Source: Staphylococcus hyicus (GTDB lineage Bacteria; Bacillota; Bacilli; Staphylococcales; Staphylococcaceae). Taken from it: a DNA stretch of 64,000 nucleotides. The notes beneath the pieces were generated by a model. That model made no database searches. It saw nothing but the letters and a program-made list of their open reading frames with translations, and was not told the origin of the DNA. Made by a program: the position numbers and the translations under genes. The first letter of the stretch is position 1, and each line of letters begins with the position of its first letter. Below, piece after piece: positions 1 to 8,839 of this stretch. Location of the stretch: contig NZ_CP008747.1 in the NCBI RefSeq assembly GCF_000816085.1, positions 2,108,001-2,172,000 of the forward strand, read 5' to 3'.

Positions 1-736
1 CGACCGTATTCACTACACGTCCTTTAGGTGCCGAAATTTTATAAGCCTGCTTATGATCTACATAAATCGCACCTTTTCCTCCAAGAGAAACAAGAACCGT
101 TTGTGCACCTTTATGGATTAATTCAGTGGCATAATGTATCACTTCTTGGTCCGTTGTGATTTGTGTATGAAACATCTCTTCAAGTTCATGTTGATTCGGT
201 TTAACAAGTAAAGGGCGATACGGTAATATACCTTCCATCAAGCCTTTTTCAGCATCCACAACAAGTCTTGCTCCCGTTGACTCTACGACTTTAGCAATAT
301 CCGCATACGTTGATTGCGGCAAACTACTCGGTACACTTCCCGCTAAAACAACGATGTCATTTTCAGTCGTTTGTTCAATATATCTTATCAAGTCTTGAAA
401 TTGTTGTTTGCTGATATGCGGTCCTGATGCATTAATTTCAGTCTCTTCTTCACTTTTCAATTTAATGTTGATACGTGTGTCTTCATCGACTTCAGTAAAA
501 TGTGTTTGAATACCAAATGATTCAAGCTGAGATTGGATAAACCGTCCAGGAAAACCTCCGATAAATCCCAAAGCTACGGAAGGAACGTTGAGCGTATTTA
601 GAACGCGAGAGACATTAATACCTTTTCCACCTGCAAACTTAGCAGTGGCTGTTGAACGGTTTAATGTACCTGTTTGGTAGTCATCCAAAAAAACGATGTA
701 ATCTATCGATGGATTTAAAGTCACTGTATATATCAT
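1..736 (-). CDS. fruK: 1-phosphofructokinase, partial (3' end outside window)
   Basis: Phosphorylates fructose-1-phosphate to fructose-1,6-bisphosphate in the cytoplasm after PTS uptake of fructose. The visible ~245 residues begin MIYTVTLNPSIDY and carry the PfkB-family N-terminal signature GGKGINVSRVL near residue 37; the C-terminal ATP-binding motif lies beyond the window edge. Its ATG overlaps the stop of the upstream DeoR-type regulator in an ATGA arrangement, which points to translational coupling in a fruR-fruK(-fruA) operon. The family is certain; the fructose-1-P specificity rests on the motif and on the FruR-type neighbour. The gene is cut only by the window edge and shows no internal damage. 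Confidence 0.95.
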   Translation of the reverse strand, partial: MIYTVTLNPSIDYIVFLDDYQTGTLNRSTATAKFAGGKGINVSRVLNTLNVPSVALGFIGGFPGRFIQSQLESFGIQTHFTEVDEDTRINIKLKSEEETEINASGPHISKQQFQDLIRYIEQTTENDIVVLAGSVPSSLPQSTYADIAKVVESTGARLVVDAEKGLMEGILPYRPLLVKPNQHELEEMFHTQITTDQEVIHYATELIHKGAQTVLVSLGGKGAIYVDHKQAYKISAPKGRVVNTV

Positions 737-1488
737 TCTGCTCCTCCTAAAAATTCATATTTGGCTTTGAAACGACTTAAATCAATCGTGTCCATCGCCT
801 TCTGTGACGTAATAATAATAGGGTCATCCTGTGTATGGATGCGTGCAAAATAACTTTGATGAAACTTTGATGCATCTGCAAGAATATACGTTTGTAATCC
901 TTGTTTCATCGCATTTTCTTTCATCAATGCTTCTTGCTCATCTGGGGTAGTAAATCCCGTGTCACAATCGATACCATTAATCCCTAAAAACACTTTATTA
1001 AATGAGTAGTGCTTTAAACTGTCTGCTGCTCTAGGACCTACAACAGCTAAAGTAGTTGTTTTAATCGTTCCACCCACAATAATAGGTTGTAATCCTTTTT
1101 TAATCAACGCATCAACATGTGGCAGTCCATTTGTGACAACCGTAACGTTTTGTGCGTGCACATGAGCAATCATTTCTAATGTTGTAGAGCCTGCATCAAT
1201 ATAAATACAATCATCGTCTTTAATAAGTTGCGCCGCATTTTTAGCAATGTTTATTTTTTCATCTATATGGTGTGTTCGTTTCGCATCTAACGCAAGTTCA
1301 TGTTGTACCTGGCTTAGCTTAGCACCACCATGGACACGTATGAGTACGCCATCATTTTGGAGTTTGGTTAAGTCACGTCGAATGGTAGATGCGCTACAGC
1401 CGGTATACTCCATTAAATGTTGTAACGATAAAAAGTGATGTTGTGTGAGTGCAGCAATAATCATTTCATGCCTTTTTTCAGTTAACAT
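733..1488 (-). CDS. fruR: DeoR-family repressor of the fructose operon
   Basis: 251 aa, the usual length for DeoR sugar regulators. An N-terminal winged helix-turn-helix spans about residues 1-57 (STIRRDLTKL is the recognition region) and a DeoRC sugar-phosphate sensor domain follows (VVTNGL, DAGSTT motifs). It probably represses the fru operon until fructose-1-phosphate accumulates; the effector is inferred from family knowledge. It is the first gene of the operon, overlaps fruK by 4 bp, and lies just downstream of a promoter carrying three near-identical 10-bp repeats and a cre site. The ATG is preceded by GAGGTATG-type Shine-Dalgarno sequence. Confidence 0.9.
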   Translation of the reverse strand: MLTEKRHEMIIAALTQHHFLSLQHLMEYTGCSASTIRRDLTKLQNDGVLIRVHGGAKLSQVQHELALDAKRTHHIDEKINIAKNAAQLIKDDDCIYIDAGSTTLEMIAHVHAQNVTVVTNGLPHVDALIKKGLQPIIVGGTIKTTTLAVVGPRAADSLKHYSFNKVFLGINGIDCDTGFTTPDEQEALMKENAMKQGLQTYILADASKFHQSYFARIHTQDDPIIITSQKAMDTIDLSRFKAKYEFLGGAE

Positions 1489-1510
1489 ACCTCCACCTCA
1501 TTTCTATTCC

Positions 1511-1539
1511 AGTATAATGAATGCGCTTGCAAAAAACAA
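1511..1539 (-). promoter_or_regulatory. fruR-fruK promoter
   Basis: On the minus strand a -35 TTGTTT (1534-1539) and a -10 TATACT (1511-1516) are separated by exactly 17 bp. This is a sigma-A type promoter placed about 25 bp upstream of the fruR ATG. The cre site fills the spacer and one FruR-like repeat covers the -35. Confidence 0.75.
1518..1532 (-). promoter_or_regulatory. cre site (CcpA) inside the fru promoter
   Basis: The minus strand reads TTGCAAGCGCATTCA, a full match to the consensus WTGNAANCGNWNNCW. It lies between the -35 and -10 elements, so CcpA bound here would block RNA polymerase. This predicts glucose repression of fructose use; the match is seen directly, the function is inferred. 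Confidence 0.75.
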
Positions 1540-1573
1540 CCATTTTCTTCCAAAAACAATCATAAACAATCAT
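1534..1573 (-). repeat. Three FruR-operator-like direct repeats
   Basis: On the plus strand AAACAACCAT (1534-1543), AAACAATCAT (1554-1563) and AAACAATCAT (1564-1573) are spaced 20 and 10 bp apart, about one or two helix turns. DeoR-type regulators commonly bind tandem half-sites of this kind. The first copy overlaps the -35 box, so occupancy would repress transcription. Confidence 0.6.
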
Positions 1574-1588
1574 TGATAGACAGAAAAT

Positions 1589-1629
1589 GACACATATGAT
1601 AATTTACAGTTAAAATCATCACATGTGTC
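1589..1629. terminator. Hairpin downstream of ybaK
   Basis: GACACAT (1589-1595) pairs with ATGTGTC (1623-1629), and ATGAT (1596-1600) pairs with ATCAT (1615-1619) inside it. It follows the ybaK stop on the minus strand and is followed there by only a short T run, so it is a weak terminator candidate. Confidence 0.4.
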
Positions 1630-1646
1630 GCCTAATTTCTTTTTTA

Positions 1647-2120
1647 TTATTTAATAATATGTGCACATCGCGCATTGCCAATTGAAATCAATGTCTTTGA
1701 ATCAACACCCATTTGTACACCACGTTTCCCTGCGGAAATATAGATGGTTTCTTGTGATAATGCAGAACAATCTATTATTGTCGGCAATGGTGTTTTCATA
1801 CCTAACGGTGAACACCCGCCACGTACGTATCCTGTCACGCGGTTCAAATCATCAATCGGCATCAGCTGTAATTTCTTTTGATGAAACTGTTGCGCCGCAC
1901 TTTTTAAATCTAACTGTGCAGACACTGGAATGACGCAAACAAAATGGTCTCGATCTGCACTTTCTAATACGAGCGTTTTAAATACTTGATCAGGGCTTAC
2001 GCCTATTTTTGTTGCGACGACTGCGCCTTCAACATGTGCGTCGCTAATTTCAAACGTACGTATATCATACCCTACGTTATGTTTATCAAGTAGACGCATT
2101 GCATTTGTCTTTTTTGCCAT
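1647..2120 (-). CDS. ybaK: YbaK/ProX-family aminoacyl-tRNA deacylase
   Basis: 157 aa cytoplasmic single-domain protein of the YbaK family, which hydrolyses Cys-tRNA(Pro) and related mischarged tRNAs. It is recognised by the VFKTLVLE stretch, the early conserved lysine, and the C-terminal RGVQMGVDS segment. The ATG at 2120 is chosen because AGGAG lies 8 bp upstream; a GTG three codons earlier would place the SD too close. It sits between fruR and the large glycosyltransferase gene. Editing activity is family knowledge; the precise tRNA substrate is not shown by the sequence. Confidence 0.85.
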   Translation of the reverse strand: MAKKTNAMRLLDKHNVGYDIRTFEISDAHVEGAVVATKIGVSPDQVFKTLVLESADRDHFVCVIPVSAQLDLKSAAQQFHQKKLQLMPIDDLNRVTGYVRGGCSPLGMKTPLPTIIDCSALSQETIYISAGKRGVQMGVDSKTLISIGNARCAHIIK

Positions 2121-2131
2121 ATCTTTCACTC

Positions 2132-4459
2132 CTACACATTCCTATACATACATTTCACAATTTTGCGATCAGAATCATGTGCATCTAATGTCATAAATGT
2201 ACGAATTATTTCAGAATGATCAACACTTTCATGATTGCATATATAAGCTGCAATCATTTCCACATCTGTTGGGCATTGTTTTACCGAAGCAATGTCCTCC
2301 AGCCCAAAGTAAAAACCGACAGCTTGTTGATAATCTTGCGTATCTTCATCTAAAACAATAATCGGTCGATTTAAATGGGCAAAATCAAACAAGGCAGACG
2401 AATAATCTGTAATAAGTGCTGCTGAAATGAGATACAATTCTTGTATATCCACCCATTCATTCATAAAACAATGAATACGGGGATCCAAATTACGATATGT
2501 TGCATATAGATGCCCTTCGTTCGGATGTAATTTGACAATCACTTCATATTCCTCAGGTAGCAATTGTACAAGAGATTTAATATCAAGCTCAGACACATTT
2601 TGACGTTGTGCTTTACGCCACGTTGGACAAAATAAAATATAACGCTTACCTGGCGTTGCCATTCCTATATATTTTTCTTGAATTTCAGCTTGTTTTTGAA
2701 CATCATCTCCAGATTTGAGGAGTAGGCTGTTACGAGGCGCTCCCTCATGCCAAATATTTAATGATGGATGTTGATCCAATTTAAATGCACTTGAAATCAA
2801 TTTTTCATAGCGATCAGAACAAGATAATACAACGTCCCACTTTAACATTCTTGGTAAAAATGCCTCACTTTGTTGTAGACGTTCATTTTCATCCATTAAA
2901 TCGTTGACCATACGTTTCATAGGCATTCCGTGCCACGTTTGAATAACTGTCTGTTCAGGATGCTTTAATAAACGATCCCACAAATTGCCATTAATGATAA
3001 CATAGCGTGATTGTTCAAATGCTTTCATATACTCACGTGTGCCAAAGCGCACAGGTTGAAATCCAAAGCGACGCACCTCAATATCAACACATTCATTCGC
3101 AGCACTTACATAAACTGTATAGTGAGGATATTGACGGCGAATTTCAAGCGCGATTGCTTTAGGGTCTCCTGAGAAATTTTTACCATGAAACGATTCTATA
3201 AACACATGTTTAAACGAAGGATGTGTACGATGTTGATGACGTTGTTTCATCTTTTTTTCAACTTTAAATATTGCGCGCCGTGCATATTGATAAAGACGTG
3301 ATTTCTTATTCAGCACACGCTTTAAAGGGTGCGGCATTCGGTTCAACGCTTTTTTCACAGTATGTTTAACAACGTAACGGCTGTAATAAAACGGCATGTT
3401 AAGGTTTGAATTGTTGACCTGTTCTGGGTGAATCGGATGCATCTCTGATAATTTAGCTAACTGTTTTAATAACGTTTCACTGTAGTGCTCATATTGAAAA
3501 TGTTGATTAAAATATTGAAAATCTTCTTTGCGCATCTGTTCGGAATATGTCTTATTGATTGTTGTCAAAATGACTTGGTAATCATGCTCTAATTGCTTAT
3601 TTAAAAATTCCACAGCATGAAATGGTTCATATATTGATGTGAGTACACCATCATCACCCGGATATAAACATGCTTGGTTCCCATCACCAATCGCTTCGAG
3701 TATTGAATAACCTAGCGTTTCATATGGTGAAGTAGAAATATATATCGCATGCGGGGGCATATCGCCATTTAAATAGACACAATGTTCCAATTGATAATAC
3801 GCAATCAGTTGTTCGTATAACTCTAAAGAAGGTCCATACCCTTGTATATAGAGTTCAACATCTTTATGCCCTTTAAGATGAACAATAAAATGCATTAATT
3901 GTAGCGCATATGAAATATCTTTTATTGCATCTTCAAAACGCGCTTTCATCATCAATTTTGTTGTGTTTGGACTAGGTTGAGGTTGATAGATGATATGGTC
4001 TGAATTTACATACATCGGAAAAACATACGGATAATCGTAACGTTTTTTAAACGCTTCAGCTATTTCACGTGTACTCACACGCACCGCATCTATGGCTTCT
4101 AATGCGAGGTCATGCGAGTCATGAATGTAAGCTAAAGGGGCGTGAATTTCACCCAAAATTTGTACATGTGGGGCTTGGCGTTTCACATCGCGCGCAAATG
4201 GGAAAAAATCCTCTCTTGTTAAAATAAGAACATCACATGCTATTAATGACTTCACACTACGAAAACTTTCAAATGTCACGCCATCTAAATCACGCGCAGC
4301 GGTTTGCTTTAATTGATTGACATGTCGCTTTCGAAACGGTACATAATTAATATAAGTAACCGTATGATTCTGTTCTTTTAGGGCACGAAGTAGGTTAAGG
4401 TTACTCCGAGTTGTTCCCCCTTTTTGAAATAAATTAAATCCTAAAATTTTAATATGCAT
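2132..4459 (-). CDS. Two-domain glycosyltransferase / CDP-glycerol glycerophosphotransferase
   Basis: 775 aa. The N-terminal ~330 residues resemble a GT4-type glycosyltransferase (Rossmann start HIKILGFNLFQKGG; SPYETLGYSILEAI in the donor-binding half). A basic linker follows, then the C-terminal ~370 residues form a CDP-glycerol:glycerophosphotransferase domain (TagB/TagF type) with QTWHGMPMK, KLHPNEG and TDYSSALFDFA. Such enzymes build or decorate teichoic-acid-like polymers at the inner membrane face. The ATG has AGGAG 8 bp upstream. It lies alone between norA and ybaK, far from the tar cluster near 56-60 kb. The domain fusion is clear, but the acceptor and polymer are unknown. Confidence 0.8.
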   Translation of the reverse strand: MHIKILGFNLFQKGGTTRSNLNLLRALKEQNHTVTYINYVPFRKRHVNQLKQTAARDLDGVTFESFRSVKSLIACDVLILTREDFFPFARDVKRQAPHVQILGEIHAPLAYIHDSHDLALEAIDAVRVSTREIAEAFKKRYDYPYVFPMYVNSDHIIYQPQPSPNTTKLMMKARFEDAIKDISYALQLMHFIVHLKGHKDVELYIQGYGPSLELYEQLIAYYQLEHCVYLNGDMPPHAIYISTSPYETLGYSILEAIGDGNQACLYPGDDGVLTSIYEPFHAVEFLNKQLEHDYQVILTTINKTYSEQMRKEDFQYFNQHFQYEHYSETLLKQLAKLSEMHPIHPEQVNNSNLNMPFYYSRYVVKHTVKKALNRMPHPLKRVLNKKSRLYQYARRAIFKVEKKMKQRHQHRTHPSFKHVFIESFHGKNFSGDPKAIALEIRRQYPHYTVYVSAANECVDIEVRRFGFQPVRFGTREYMKAFEQSRYVIINGNLWDRLLKHPEQTVIQTWHGMPMKRMVNDLMDENERLQQSEAFLPRMLKWDVVLSCSDRYEKLISSAFKLDQHPSLNIWHEGAPRNSLLLKSGDDVQKQAEIQEKYIGMATPGKRYILFCPTWRKAQRQNVSELDIKSLVQLLPEEYEVIVKLHPNEGHLYATYRNLDPRIHCFMNEWVDIQELYLISAALITDYSSALFDFAHLNRPIIVLDEDTQDYQQAVGFYFGLEDIASVKQCPTDVEMIAAYICNHESVDHSEIIRTFMTLDAHDSDRKIVKCMYRNV

Positions 4460-4518
4460 CTTCGTCGCTCCTACTCATTTAAAGCGTTGCTTCTTTATTT
4501 TTGCAAGTATATTTCAAT

Positions 4519-5679
4519 TTAAGACGCCTCGTATCCTGACCGTAATCGCTTTTCAATAAAGATAATGACGCATCCTAACCCCATAAATACGATAGACATG
4601 TATAAAGGGTATTCAATATTTAAATCATAAAAGCCGCCAGCAATTAAAGGACCAATAAAATTCCCCATACTGGTAAACGTAGAGTTTATACCTCCAGCAA
4701 ACCCTTGTCGATCACCTGCAATATTCGAAAAATAGTTTGTTAAAGCTGGGCGTATTAAATCAAAACCAATAAACACGATAAAACATATTAGCATCACATG
4801 CCAATACGATTGTGCAAATATAAGAAATCCTAGTACAATCGCAGAATAAATAAGCGCATACGTGATAAATGTTAACTCGCTAAAATGACGAATCAATTTA
4901 TCAAAGAAAAATATTTGAAATATCGCACCAAAAACACCACCACCTACAATCGCAATAGAGATATCGGATGGTTGAAAATTCATTTTATCCGCTGTATACA
5001 AAGGAAACAATGTTTCAAATGCTGACAAACCTAATGCTAAAATTAGCGTTAAAAGCGCTGGCGTTACAAACACCTTAAAGTTTATCTGACTTAATTTTTG
5101 AGACTCAGGTGATGCAAAACCATGTGTGGGTACATTTTGAGATGGTTTGACAAATAGCAAGGTCCCTATAAAAGCAAATACACCAAGTATACCAGCAAAT
5201 AAAAACGGTACTCGGTGAGATATTTCAGCCAAAAAGCCACCTATACCTGGCCCCAAAATAAAACCTGCTGAAATAATTGCGGACATATAACCGAAATTTC
5301 TTGCTTTGTTTTGCGCAGGTGATATATCAGCTATAAGTCCAGTTACACCTGGCATAATCATTCCCGCACTAAAACCACCGAGCACACGAGAAATCATTAA
5401 AATTGGAAACGTATGCCCAATTGCAAAAAGAAATTCCGACAAACTAAATAATACCAAGCCTATACAAATGATGAGTTTCTTTCCTAACTTATCTGCGAGC
5501 GTTCCGCCAAAGGGTGAAATAACCATTTGAGCAAGTGCAAATATAGCTACTAAAACACCTAAATCTGCACCTGTTAATCCTAAATCTTTTAAATAAATCG
5601 GCAATACCGGTATGACAAGCCCAATACCTAAAAAGATTAAAAATATGTTCATATATAAAATAACAAATTGTTTCGTCAT
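4519..5679 (-). CDS. norA: MFS multidrug efflux pump NorA
   Basis: 386 aa, 12 predicted membrane helices, close to the 388 aa of S. aureus NorA and co-linear with it along its whole length. MFS motif A (GGTLADKLGKK, residues 58-68) and the antiporter motif C (GFILGPGIGGFLAE, about 139-152) are intact. The family exports fluoroquinolones, dyes and other hydrophobic cations using proton motive force. It is monocistronic on the minus strand with GGGGGTG upstream of the ATG. In S. aureus MgrA controls norA, and mgrA is in this window at 11.3 kb. Confidence 0.93.
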   Translation of the reverse strand: MTKQFVILYMNIFLIFLGIGLVIPVLPIYLKDLGLTGADLGVLVAIFALAQMVISPFGGTLADKLGKKLIICIGLVLFSLSEFLFAIGHTFPILMISRVLGGFSAGMIMPGVTGLIADISPAQNKARNFGYMSAIISAGFILGPGIGGFLAEISHRVPFLFAGILGVFAFIGTLLFVKPSQNVPTHGFASPESQKLSQINFKVFVTPALLTLILALGLSAFETLFPLYTADKMNFQPSDISIAIVGGGVFGAIFQIFFFDKLIRHFSELTFITYALIYSAIVLGFLIFAQSYWHVMLICFIVFIGFDLIRPALTNYFSNIAGDRQGFAGGINSTFTSMGNFIGPLIAGGFYDLNIEYPLYMSIVFMGLGCVIIFIEKRLRSGYEAS

Positions 5680-5886
5680 GGTTCATTACACCCCCTCTTT
5701 CCAAAAATGGTTAGCATATTATATAACAGTCAACATAAATTGAAAAGCGTTATGAGTTGAATTTTCGAGTGATTTTTCGTAGTGTATTTGACGGATATAA
5801 GATATATAGATACTTACTTTTACATTCGATACTTTAAAGCCATTAGAATCAGTTTATCACATTCGTATTATTCAAGGAGAGATCTC

Positions 5887-6504
5887 ATGCAAGCACGTTA
5901 TATCGCCCGCCTTTTATATGTTGTATTAATTGTCACAACGTTCATCATTCCGAACCATTTCAAATTTCTGTTATTGAACTTGACACTCGCTTACATACCT
6001 TTGGAACTTGCATATCTTCTTAAATTATTTGTACCCAAGCGTTTTTTCGAATGGCCATTATTTGTTATTTATCTTGTGATCTTTATACTCATGTTGCCGA
6101 ATACTTTTTATATGGTGACAGACCTCATTCATTTGAATCAATTTTCATTTAGCTTTTTATCAGGCTTGGTTCTCAAAGAATGGATTCATTTTGGATTATT
6201 GATTACAAGTATTTTATTCGCAGTATACTGTTTTTTTCTGATTGCATTAGAACTCTATCACTTACCCTTTCCATTGTGGACACGATACTGCATCTTATTG
6301 GGTATGACGTTACTCAACGGATTGGGGATTTATATAGGCCGTTTTTTAAGATTTCATAGTGTCCATATTATAAACAATCCGTTTTCTGTCGTTTTATCTA
6401 CATTAAAATCCATTGATCCACCAGCGCTTACTTTTATTGGATTGATGGCACTCATACAATGCGTATTACTCATTTGCTTGAAAGGAGTAAGAACACAATC
6501 ATGA
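5887..6504 (+). CDS. DUF1361 integral membrane protein
   Basis: 205 aa with about six hydrophobic helices and the DUF1361-typical loop LPNTFYMVTDLIHL. The function of the family is unknown. The start at 5887 is chosen because AAGGAGA precedes it by 6 bp; the open frame extends further upstream but without a ribosome site and into the norA promoter region. Its stop overlaps the start of the next gene (ATGA), so the two small membrane proteins are translationally coupled. Confidence 0.75.
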   Translation: MQARYIARLLYVVLIVTTFIIPNHFKFLLLNLTLAYIPLELAYLLKLFVPKRFFEWPLFVIYLVIFILMLPNTFYMVTDLIHLNQFSFSFLSGLVLKEWIHFGLLITSILFAVYCFFLIALELYHLPFPLWTRYCILLGMTLLNGLGIYIGRFLRFHSVHIINNPFSVVLSTLKSIDPPALTFIGLMALIQCVLLICLKGVRTQS

Positions 6505-6767
6505 TTATGTTGATACTGCTCATTATCATATTACAGTGCCTAATGTCTTTGTTACTTTACCAACTTAAATGGCCATTATATTGGGTTATACTATTGTACT
6601 TTTTACCTTTTGGTATCGGATTATTTTTATTGCAACTCTTTTATTTTGAACGACGCTATATAGACTGGCAGGTGCCCTTGGATATAAAATTACGTTTAAA
6701 ATATATGTATATATTTACATTTTTTGAATTTGTATTATTGTATTTATTGCTTTTTGTGGTTAAATAG
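6501..6767 (+). CDS. Small membrane protein, unknown function
   Basis: 88 aa, very hydrophobic, three predicted membrane segments separated by a short charged loop (YFERRYIDWQ). The start at 6501 overlaps the preceding stop by 4 bp, and AAAGGAG lies 13 bp upstream inside the preceding gene. I do not recognise a family. The coupling suggests it works with the DUF1361 protein. Confidence 0.65.
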   Translation: MIMLILLIIILQCLMSLLLYQLKWPLYWVILLYFLPFGIGLFLLQLFYFERRYIDWQVPLDIKLRLKYMYIFTFFEFVLLYLLLFVVK

Positions 6768-6793
6768 AAGTATTACTTTTTAGGAGGCTTGCT

Positions 6794-7513
6794 ATGAATA
6801 AATACGATACGCAACGGCCCGTATGGAGAGATTTATTAGGTTTTGTAATTTATTTTTTTGTCCCAATGATTTTCGGTTTTATTGTCTATTTAATCGCACC
6901 ATCGTCATTCAATCCTAATGAGGCGCAACCAAAATTTTTCATATTAACGAGCTTATTTACTTGTTTATCTGTGATTACTTTCTTTGTTTGGTCACATCGA
7001 CGCCACCTAAAAGCAAACCTAGTTCAGCGTTTACGTGAACTAAAATCTCAAATAAAAGCTATGTTTATTGCATATATTCTGTATGCTATGATTACAATTT
7101 TGATGGCGTATGCACTTAAATTTTTACCTAAAGCCTGGCAGTTTAATACAACAACGAATCAAAAAGCCATTCTCGAATTATTTCAAGATAAAGCTTGGCT
7201 CCCTCTCGTATTTATTTTATTAGTGATTTTAACGCCTATTACTGAGGAATTATTATTCAGACATGTTATTATCGGTGAACTTGGAAAGAAACTGGGCGTG
7301 TGGGTGATGGGCGCTATTTCAGTTCTTGTATTTGCTATGCTCCATGTAGCACAAGCCAAATCACCATTTGAAATTCTTCCATACATAACAATGGGATTAC
7401 TTTTCGTCATCATGTATATTCGCTCAAACTGCAATATTGCTGTTTCAATTGCTTTACATATGCTCGTAAATGCGATGGCATTTCTTGGTATTATCTTGCA
7501 AAGTATGGCATAA
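6794..7513 (+). CDS. CPBP-family intramembrane metalloprotease
   Basis: 239 aa with about seven membrane helices. The CPBP (CAAX protease/Abi) signature EELLFRH begins at residue 151 and is followed by the downstream His of the family (HVAQAK). These are membrane-embedded glutamate-type proteases related to Rce1; bacterial members are linked to prenyl-protein processing or bacteriocin immunity, and the substrate here is unknown. AGGAGG precedes the ATG. A strong terminator follows about 75 bp downstream. It ends a three-gene plus-strand group of membrane proteins. Confidence 0.8.
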   Translation: MNKYDTQRPVWRDLLGFVIYFFVPMIFGFIVYLIAPSSFNPNEAQPKFFILTSLFTCLSVITFFVWSHRRHLKANLVQRLRELKSQIKAMFIAYILYAMITILMAYALKFLPKAWQFNTTTNQKAILELFQDKAWLPLVFILLVILTPITEELLFRHVIIGELGKKLGVWVMGAISVLVFAMLHVAQAKSPFEILPYITMGLLFVIMYIRSNCNIAVSIALHMLVNAMAFLGIILQSMA

Positions 7514-7587
7514 ATAGAATTGAATGTGCGTACATTTAACATATCTTAATCTATAAATGTCCAATGTTTTACAAGGTTTAACATTAT

Positions 7588-7630
7588 AAGCCAACAAAGT
7601 TCATGAAAATGAATGTTTGTTGGCTTTTAA
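7588..7630 (+). terminator. Intrinsic terminator after the CPBP gene
   Basis: AAGCCAACAAA (7588-7598) pairs perfectly with TTTGTTGGCTT (7616-7626), loop of 17 nt, followed by a short T run. Confidence 0.8.
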
Positions 7631-7792
7631 AATGACTATTATCTCTATGAAATGTCACAACATGTTTCAATGTATAAACAATCCTTTTGACGACGATTAT
7701 TTGCAACATCATCAAGAAGACTTGTTCATTGAAATAACTACAATAAATGGCGAGCATCCTACATGCTTAACGACACTTTATCCCATCATATG

Positions 7793-8740
7793 TTATGTGT
7801 TGTGAACACTCTTTAACGTAGACTTTAACGCACTTACGGCACCTGCCGAATGATTAAATTGTTCTTGTTCCGTATCGGTAAGATTGAGTTCAATTATTTT
7901 TTCAATTCCGTTCGCACCTACAATTGTAGGAACACCAATACATAAATCTTCCAAACCGTATGCACCGTCGCAATATGCAATGGTAGGTAACACGCGTTTT
8001 TTATCTAAAATGATCGCTTCAATCATTTCAAACACTGCTGCTGAAGGGGCATAATAAGCCGAGCCATCACCAAGTAGCTTTACAATTTCAGCGCCACCTA
8101 CTTGTGTACGTTTCACTATTTCCTCAATTTTTTCTTTAGATAGTAATTCCGTTATAGGAACACCATTGACGTGGCAGTGACGAATGAGTGGTACCATTGT
8201 ATCGCCATGCCCCCCTAATACAATTCCGTGAACATCATTAACCGACACATTCAGTGCTTCAGCAACAAATGTATTAAACCTTGCAGAATCAAGCACTCCA
8301 GATTGCCCCATCACGCGTTCACTAGAAAATCCAGAGTGTTTGAAAACAGTATATGTCATGGCATCAACTGGGTTCGTTAACACTATGATTTTACATTCTG
8401 GCGAATAAGTTACAATCTGTTTCGTGACTTCCACCATCACTTGCTCATTGATTTGAATCAATTCGTCTCTCGACATGCCTGGTTTACGCGGCACTCCTGC
8501 CGTTATTACTACGACATCCGAATCCGCAGTCTTTTCATAATCTACAGTGGACGTCACATGCGTATCAAAACCTAAAATAGAACCACTTTGCAACATATCT
8601 AACGTTTTCCCTTTAATTTGTGCTTCATTCTTCTCACGGTCAACTAAAACAACGTCTGCAATATCACGTGTAGCTATAATAAAAGCTAATGTAGCACCAG
8701 TATGACCTGAACCTACAATCGTTACTTTTTTACGTTTCAT
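7793..8740 (-). CDS. mdh: NAD-dependent malate dehydrogenase
   Basis: 315 aa cytoplasmic member of the LDH/MDH family interconverting malate and oxaloacetate. The NAD-binding GSGHTG is at residues 10-15, the substrate loop AGVPRKPGMSRDEL at 81-94, and the catalytic His in GGHGD at about 178. The loop has Arg (R85) where lactate dehydrogenases have Gln, which is the established discriminator for malate. I prefer the second ATG (8740) because AGGGGG is then 9 bp upstream; the ATG at 8746 is too close. A cre site lies about 70 bp upstream, consistent with catabolite repression. Confidence 0.88.
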   Translation of the reverse strand: MKRKKVTIVGSGHTGATLAFIIATRDIADVVLVDREKNEAQIKGKTLDMLQSGSILGFDTHVTSTVDYEKTADSDVVVITAGVPRKPGMSRDELIQINEQVMVEVTKQIVTYSPECKIIVLTNPVDAMTYTVFKHSGFSSERVMGQSGVLDSARFNTFVAEALNVSVNDVHGIVLGGHGDTMVPLIRHCHVNGVPITELLSKEKIEEIVKRTQVGGAEIVKLLGDGSAYYAPSAAVFEMIEAIILDKKRVLPTIAYCDGAYGLEDLCIGVPTIVGANGIEKIIELNLTDTEQEQFNHSAGAVSALKSTLKSVHNT

Positions 8741-8808
8741 CGACATGCTCCCCCTTATTCTATAATCATCTTTATTATACCATTGAATGTAGCAAATGAG
8801 CCTTTGTA

Positions 8809-8823
8809 ATGTAAGCGTTTTCT
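8809..8823 (+). promoter_or_regulatory. cre site upstream of mdh
   Basis: ATGTAAGCGTTTTCT matches WTGNAANCGNWNNCW in full. It lies 69-83 bp upstream of the preferred mdh start, upstream of a minus-strand -10-like TATAAT (8774-8779). CcpA control is inferred. Confidence 0.6.
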
Positions 8824-8839
8824 TAATTGTGTAAAATTC

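Noticed and set aside
1661-1933. 90-codon ORF opposite ybaK
   Set aside because: Antisense to a clear conserved gene, without ribosome site or recognisable motifs; a shadow of ybaK codon use.
7617-7805. 62-codon plus-strand ORF between the CPBP gene and mdh
   Set aside because: It starts inside the terminator hairpin, has no ribosome site, and runs into the convergent mdh gene; composition is not protein-like.
7793-8746. Annotation as L-lactate dehydrogenase
   Set aside because: The substrate loop carries Arg in GVPRKPGMSRDEL, diagnostic of malate dehydrogenases, instead of Gln.
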